Source of the DNA: Castellaniella sp.
Lineage (GTDB): Bacteria; Pseudomonadota; Gammaproteobacteria; Burkholderiales; Burkholderiaceae_B
Length of the DNA: 64,000 bases
Direction: 5' to 3'
NCBI RefSeq assembly: GCF_034675845.1
Contig: NZ_JAUCCU010000001.1
Location: forward strand, 1,798,001-1,862,000
A model generated the notes under the pieces. It did not search any database. It saw only the letters and a program-made list of their open reading frames with translations, and was not told where the DNA came from. A program made the position numbers and the translations under genes. Positions within the stretch are counted from its first letter, which is position 1. Each line of letters starts with the position of its first letter. Shown in pieces: positions 61,080 through 64,000 of this stretch.

Positions 61080-61752
61080 CCTGGGGCGTGCGCTGGGCCA
61101 GCCGCCCCAGGGCCGCCCCCGCCAGGGCGGCGATCTGGGCCAGAAAGTCGGTAGCCATGTCGCTGGTATAGCGTTGCGTGTCGGCCGACCCTAGCACCAG
61201 CAGGCCAATGGGAGCGGGGTCATGCAGCGTGCGCAGCGGCAATATTGCCAGCGAAACGGGTTCGATGGCCAGCCAGGCGGCAGCTTCCTGGCCCTTCAGG
61301 GGGCCGCAGTAAGGCTGGTTCAGGTCGGCGGCATACTGGCGGATCTCCGGGCTCACATCCTGGGCGAATTCACTGTCCTGCAGCATATCCAGGCCCCAGA
61401 CCCGCAGGGCAACTGCATCCAGATCGAACTGATCGCCCAGACTGCGAATGATGTGGCCGGGGATCTGGCTGGCATCCGGCTCGGCCAGCATGCGGGCGCA
61501 CCAGTGCATCAGCGACTGGCTGATGCGTTCGTTGCCGCCCGCGTGTTGCAGCAGTTGCATCAGCCGATGCTCGTGTTCCTTGATGCGGTTGCGCAGCGTC
61601 ATGATCTGGCGCTCGCCTAGAGAAATCGCCCGACCCTGATGGGGGTGAGGCACGCTGAGCGTGGCGAATACCTCGGCGTGATCCTCGAAAAACTGAGGAT
61701 TCTGGCTGAGAAAGCCGGCCACCGCCTGGGGGGTGAGGGCGTCTGGGCTCAT
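61072..61752 (-). CDS. DUF484-family protein (GAF-like)
   Basis: A 226-residue protein with the DUF484 N-terminus (VAGFLSQNPQFFEDHAEVFATL, followed by HPHQGRAISLGERQI) and a GAF-like C-terminal domain. Function unknown, though the dapF-DUF484-xerC order is conserved across proteobacteria. ATG at 61752 (MSPDALTPQ) is chosen over 61773. Confidence 0.92.
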   Translation of the reverse strand: MSPDALTPQAVAGFLSQNPQFFEDHAEVFATLSVPHPHQGRAISLGERQIMTLRNRIKEHEHRLMQLLQHAGGNERISQSLMHWCARMLAEPDASQIPGHIIRSLGDQFDLDAVALRVWGLDMLQDSEFAQDVSPEIRQYAADLNQPYCGPLKGQEAAAWLAIEPVSLAILPLRTLHDPAPIGLLVLGSADTQRYTSDMATDFLAQIAALAGAALGRLAQRTPQVA

Positions 61753-61818
61753 GGTGTGATTCCTTCTGGGCAATGCAGCCGGGTGTGCGCGGCTGGTGTG
61801 GCGGAAGAAAACATAGGC

Positions 61819-62700
61819 TTATCCCTTGTTTTCCAGTGTGTGTGCGACCAGGGCGTCGATGTCGACCTGGCCTTGAAAAACCGTGGTGGCCGGACCCTGC
61901 ATGCGCAGGGATTGCCCGTCCCAACTGATCTGCAGAAGTCCGCCACGGGTCTGGACCTGCACCGGGCTGTCCAGCAGACCCTGGCGAATCCCGACGATGG
62001 CGGCGGCGCAGGCGCCTGTGCCGCAGGCCAGGGTTTCACCCGCGCCGCGCTCGTAGACCCGCAGGCGAATCGCGTGGCGCGTCATGATCTGCATGAACCC
62101 GACATTCACGCGCTGGCGAAAGCGCGGATGGCGCTCGAGGGCGGGGCCGATGCGATTGACCGGATAATCGTCCAACTGCTCAACCTGGAGCACCGCATGT
62201 GGATTGGAGATCGCCGCGATTGAGAACCAATGCGTGTCGTCGCCCAGGTCCAGTGCGTACTGGGTGTCTTGGCCCACCGGACGTGTGGCCAGGTTGTCGG
62301 CGTCGAAATCCAGTTGCTGTGGGGTAAATCCGGTGCTGCCCATATCGACGGCTACCTGGCCGTCCGGGGACTCGTGCAGCACGATCAGGCCGGTGGCGAT
62401 TTCAGCGCGCAGGGGATTGCGTCGGGACAGGCCGTGTTCGTGTACAAAACGCACAAAGCAGCGCGCTCCGTTGCCGCAGTGCTCGACTTCGCTGCCGTCG
62501 GCATTGAAGATCCGGTAACGAAAATCAGCGGCCGGGTCCAGCGGGTCTTCGACCAGCAGAATCTGGTCGGCGCCAATGCCAAAATGACGATCGGCCAGTG
62601 CCTGTGCACGTTGTGGCGTCAGCGTAATCGGTTGTCGCACGCCGTCCAGCACAACGAAATCGTTGCCTGCGCCATGCATTTTGGTGAAATTCCAGAGCAT
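61819..62700 (-). CDS. dapF: Diaminopimelate epimerase (DapF)
   Basis: A 293-residue cofactor-free epimerase converting LL- to meso-diaminopimelate for lysine and peptidoglycan. The two catalytic Cys are in EHCGNGARCF and LACGTGACAA; MHGAGNDFVVLDG is the N-terminal signature. Starts 10 bases after lpxL. Confidence 0.98.
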   Translation of the reverse strand: MLWNFTKMHGAGNDFVVLDGVRQPITLTPQRAQALADRHFGIGADQILLVEDPLDPAADFRYRIFNADGSEVEHCGNGARCFVRFVHEHGLSRRNPLRAEIATGLIVLHESPDGQVAVDMGSTGFTPQQLDFDADNLATRPVGQDTQYALDLGDDTHWFSIAAISNPHAVLQVEQLDDYPVNRIGPALERHPRFRQRVNVGFMQIMTRHAIRLRVYERGAGETLACGTGACAAAIVGIRQGLLDSPVQVQTRGGLLQISWDGQSLRMQGPATTVFQGQVDIDALVAHTLENKG

Positions 62701-62710
62701 GCTGTGGTCT

Positions 62711-63601
62711 TTAATAAAAGCCGACCTGCCCTTCGGGCCGGGTCTTGAATCGGCGGTGCACCCAATAGTACTGGGCGGGGTCCGTCCGGATTTCGGTCTC
62801 GATCAGGTGATTCAGCCGCGCCGTGGCGCTGATCGGGTCATCGTCCCCAGGGAAATCCTGTACCGGCGGGCCGATAGTGACCTGGTACTGACCGGTATCG
62901 GGGTCCAGCCGACTGATCACCGGGACGATGGTGGCATCCCAATTGGCCGCAATTTGGGCGGCTGACAGCAGGGTAGCGGCCGGCACATTGAAAAAAGGCA
63001 CAAAGGCGCTGCCCTGGCGACCAAAATCCATGTCTGGCAAATAATAAACCGGGATGCCCCGGCGCAACTGCCGGATCAAACCGCGCACGCCGTCGTGGCG
63101 GCTGATCAGATGCACTTGATTGAAGCGTCCGCGCCCCTGGCGCACGACTTCATCCACATCGGCGTCGCTCTGGCGGGTGTAGAGCGTGGCGGATTCCTTC
63201 AGGAACAGCGTCAATCGGGTGGCGGCGGCATCCAGGGCGATAAAGTGCGGGGCAAACATGATGATGCGGCGCCCTTGCTCCAACAGGGTCTGCAGGTGTT
63301 GCTCGCCGGTGAGCAGCACGCTGTCCATGATGCGCTGTTGGGTGCCGAACCAGCATAGGCCGCGATCCACAAAAGACTGGGCCAGCAAGTGAAAATGGCG
63401 CTGCGCCAGGACGTTACGCTGATTTTGCGACAGTTCCGGAAAACAAAGCGCCAGGTTGACGCGCACGATGTGGGCACGGGATCTCAGCAGGCGTGGCAAC
63501 AGCCAGCCCAACACGCGGCCCCAGCGCAGCCGCGTGGGCGTGGGGCAGCGGCCAAAATAGCCCAACAGCGCCCGGATCAGCGGTTTTTTATCAAATGCCA
63601 T
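62711..63601 (-). CDS. lpxL: Lipid A biosynthesis lauroyl/palmitoyl acyltransferase (LpxL/HtrB family)
   Basis: A 296-residue membrane-bound acyltransferase adding a secondary acyl chain to Kdo2-lipid A. The HX4D motif is HFIALD; PDMDFGRQGSAFVPFFNVPAATL is the second conserved block. An N-terminal helix (RVLGWLLPRLLR) anchors it. ATG at 63601 (MAFDKKPLIR) is preferred to 63643. Which chain it adds cannot be said. Confidence 0.93.
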   Translation of the reverse strand: MAFDKKPLIRALLGYFGRCPTPTRLRWGRVLGWLLPRLLRSRAHIVRVNLALCFPELSQNQRNVLAQRHFHLLAQSFVDRGLCWFGTQQRIMDSVLLTGEQHLQTLLEQGRRIIMFAPHFIALDAAATRLTLFLKESATLYTRQSDADVDEVVRQGRGRFNQVHLISRHDGVRGLIRQLRRGIPVYYLPDMDFGRQGSAFVPFFNVPAATLLSAAQIAANWDATIVPVISRLDPDTGQYQVTIGPPVQDFPGDDDPISATARLNHLIETEIRTDPAQYYWVHRRFKTRPEGQVGFY

Positions 63602-63819
63602 GATTTGCGCATTGTAGGCCTTCGTCTGCTCTGTATGAAGCATCTCTCAGTGCGTATTCTGAGGGGACAGGCTTCTTCTGAGGGAAGGCCGATGGTGGGC
63701 TTTCTTTGGGGGGATTCTGGCGGTGGGTTTTCTTTGAGGGAGTGGGTTTTTCTGATGAGGGGCTTTCTTTGATGCGGGGGCTGTGGTGGTTGGCCTCATC
63801 GTTGCACTGGCCATGAAAC

Positions 63820-63907
63820 GGGACAGGTCGCAATTTGGCGGCTTCGCCGGGTTTGGTGGAGCCTAACACCACATACTCGGCGTAGCCGCCAAATTGCGAC
63901 CTGTCCC
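63820..63907. repeat. REP-like inverted repeat with 23-base arms
   Basis: Perfect arms at 63820-63842 and 63885-63907 (GGGACAGGTCGCAATTTGGC and its complement) enclose 42 bases with their own nested stems (CGCCG/CGGCG, TGGTG/CACCA). Looks like a REP/BIME-type or miniature mobile unit. Confidence 0.8.
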
Positions 63908-63940
63908 CCCAGCCCCCTCGAACAACGATGAAGCCTGCCA

Positions 63941-63988
63941 AAAGCACCCGCAACACAAAGCACCCGCAACACAAAGCACCTGCATTAC
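63941..63988. repeat. 16-bp tandem repeat, three units
   Basis: AAAGCACCCGCAACAC occurs twice in a row (63941-63972), followed by a diverged third unit AAAGCACCTGCATTAC (63973-63988). The repeat may continue past the window. Confidence 0.85.
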
Positions 63989-64000
63989 AAAAGAACCAGC

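Larger units (their letters stand above)
63602..64000. other. Repeat-rich non-coding stretch after the lpxL start
   Basis: No convincing gene. From about 63660 to 63775 a G/T-rich segment repeats variants of GGGCTTTCTTTG three times. A long structured inverted repeat follows, then a short tandem repeat. A 127-codon open frame on the minus strand has low-complexity composition and covers only the repeats. Confidence 0.7.

Noticed and set aside
63591..63974. A 127-codon minus-strand frame at the window end
   Set aside because: It runs through the inverted repeat and the G/T-rich repeats, is rich in Lys/Pro/Ser and has no recognisable domain or ribosome site.

Overview
The window reads as chromosomal DNA of a betaproteobacterium, most likely family Alcaligenaceae (the Bordetella/Achromobacter/Castellaniella neighbourhood). 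This rests on gene order (atpIBEFHAGDC, trpGDC, birA-coaX, dacC-ybeD-lipB, hslVU-dksA, lpxL-dapF-DUF484-xerC), a PhaM-type PHA granule protein and a cysteine-poor DksA. A copper nitrite reductase (nirK) with NirV and a c-type cytochrome suggests a denitrifier. The genus is a guess. Coding density is high; no tRNA, rRNA, CRISPR array, prophage or insertion sequence with a transposase was seen.

Layout. 1-4.7 kb: partial LysR regulator, ttcA, a fused M61 peptidase-FolB protein, enoyl-CoA hydratase. 4.8-12.2 kb: complete F1Fo ATP synthase operon ending in a strong terminator, followed by a REP-like palindrome. 12.3-15.4 kb (minus strand): trpGDC-HIT behind a trp attenuator with a probably leaderless Trp-Trp leader peptide. 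15.4-17.5 kb: lldR-lldD behind a three-operator promoter. 17.7-26.7 kb: aminotransferase, ubiA, GMC oxidoreductase, antiporter, fmdB, DUF502, aspS, EEP nuclease. 26.7-29.1 kb: rpoH behind a perfect CIRCE element, then a Usp gene behind a perfect FNR-type box, then a second REP-like palindrome. 29.1-33.9 kb: CPA1 antiporter with cyclic-nucleotide domain, Sco1-like lipoprotein, Nudix protein, PhaM. 33.9-42 kb: envelope precursor and LPS core genes (glmU, GT4, waaC, waaA, galU), gamma carbonic anhydrase, coaX, birA and a frameshifted small gene. 42-45 kb: hydrolase, dacC, ybeD, lipB. 45-47.7 kb: nirV, nirK and cytochrome c with FNR/DNR-type boxes. 47.7-51.6 kb: an uncharacterised RpiR regulator / C45 hydrolase / class III aminotransferase / CMD locus. 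51.6-55.5 kb: cobalamin adenosyltransferase, GNAT, CusF-like protein, hslUV, dksA. 55.5-60.1 kb: zinc homeostasis (CobW chaperone, zur, znuCBA). 60.1-63.6 kb: xerC, DUF484, dapF, lpxL. The last 400 bases are repeat-rich and non-coding.

Connections. The regulatory sites tie the region together: FNR-type boxes mark nirV, nirK and the Usp gene; CIRCE marks rpoH and a sigma-32-like promoter marks hslVU; a Zur box lies between zur and znuCBA; GntR operators surround the lldRD promoter. Several standard neighbours are missing (trpE beside trpG, lipA beside lipB, clsB beside the EEP gene), suggesting local rearrangement. The observations most worth follow-up are the leaderless trp attenuator, the M61-FolB fusion, the homopolymer-split small gene before galU, the RpiR/C45/aminotransferase locus with its 34-bp dyad, and a 45-codon small ORF overlapping znuC.
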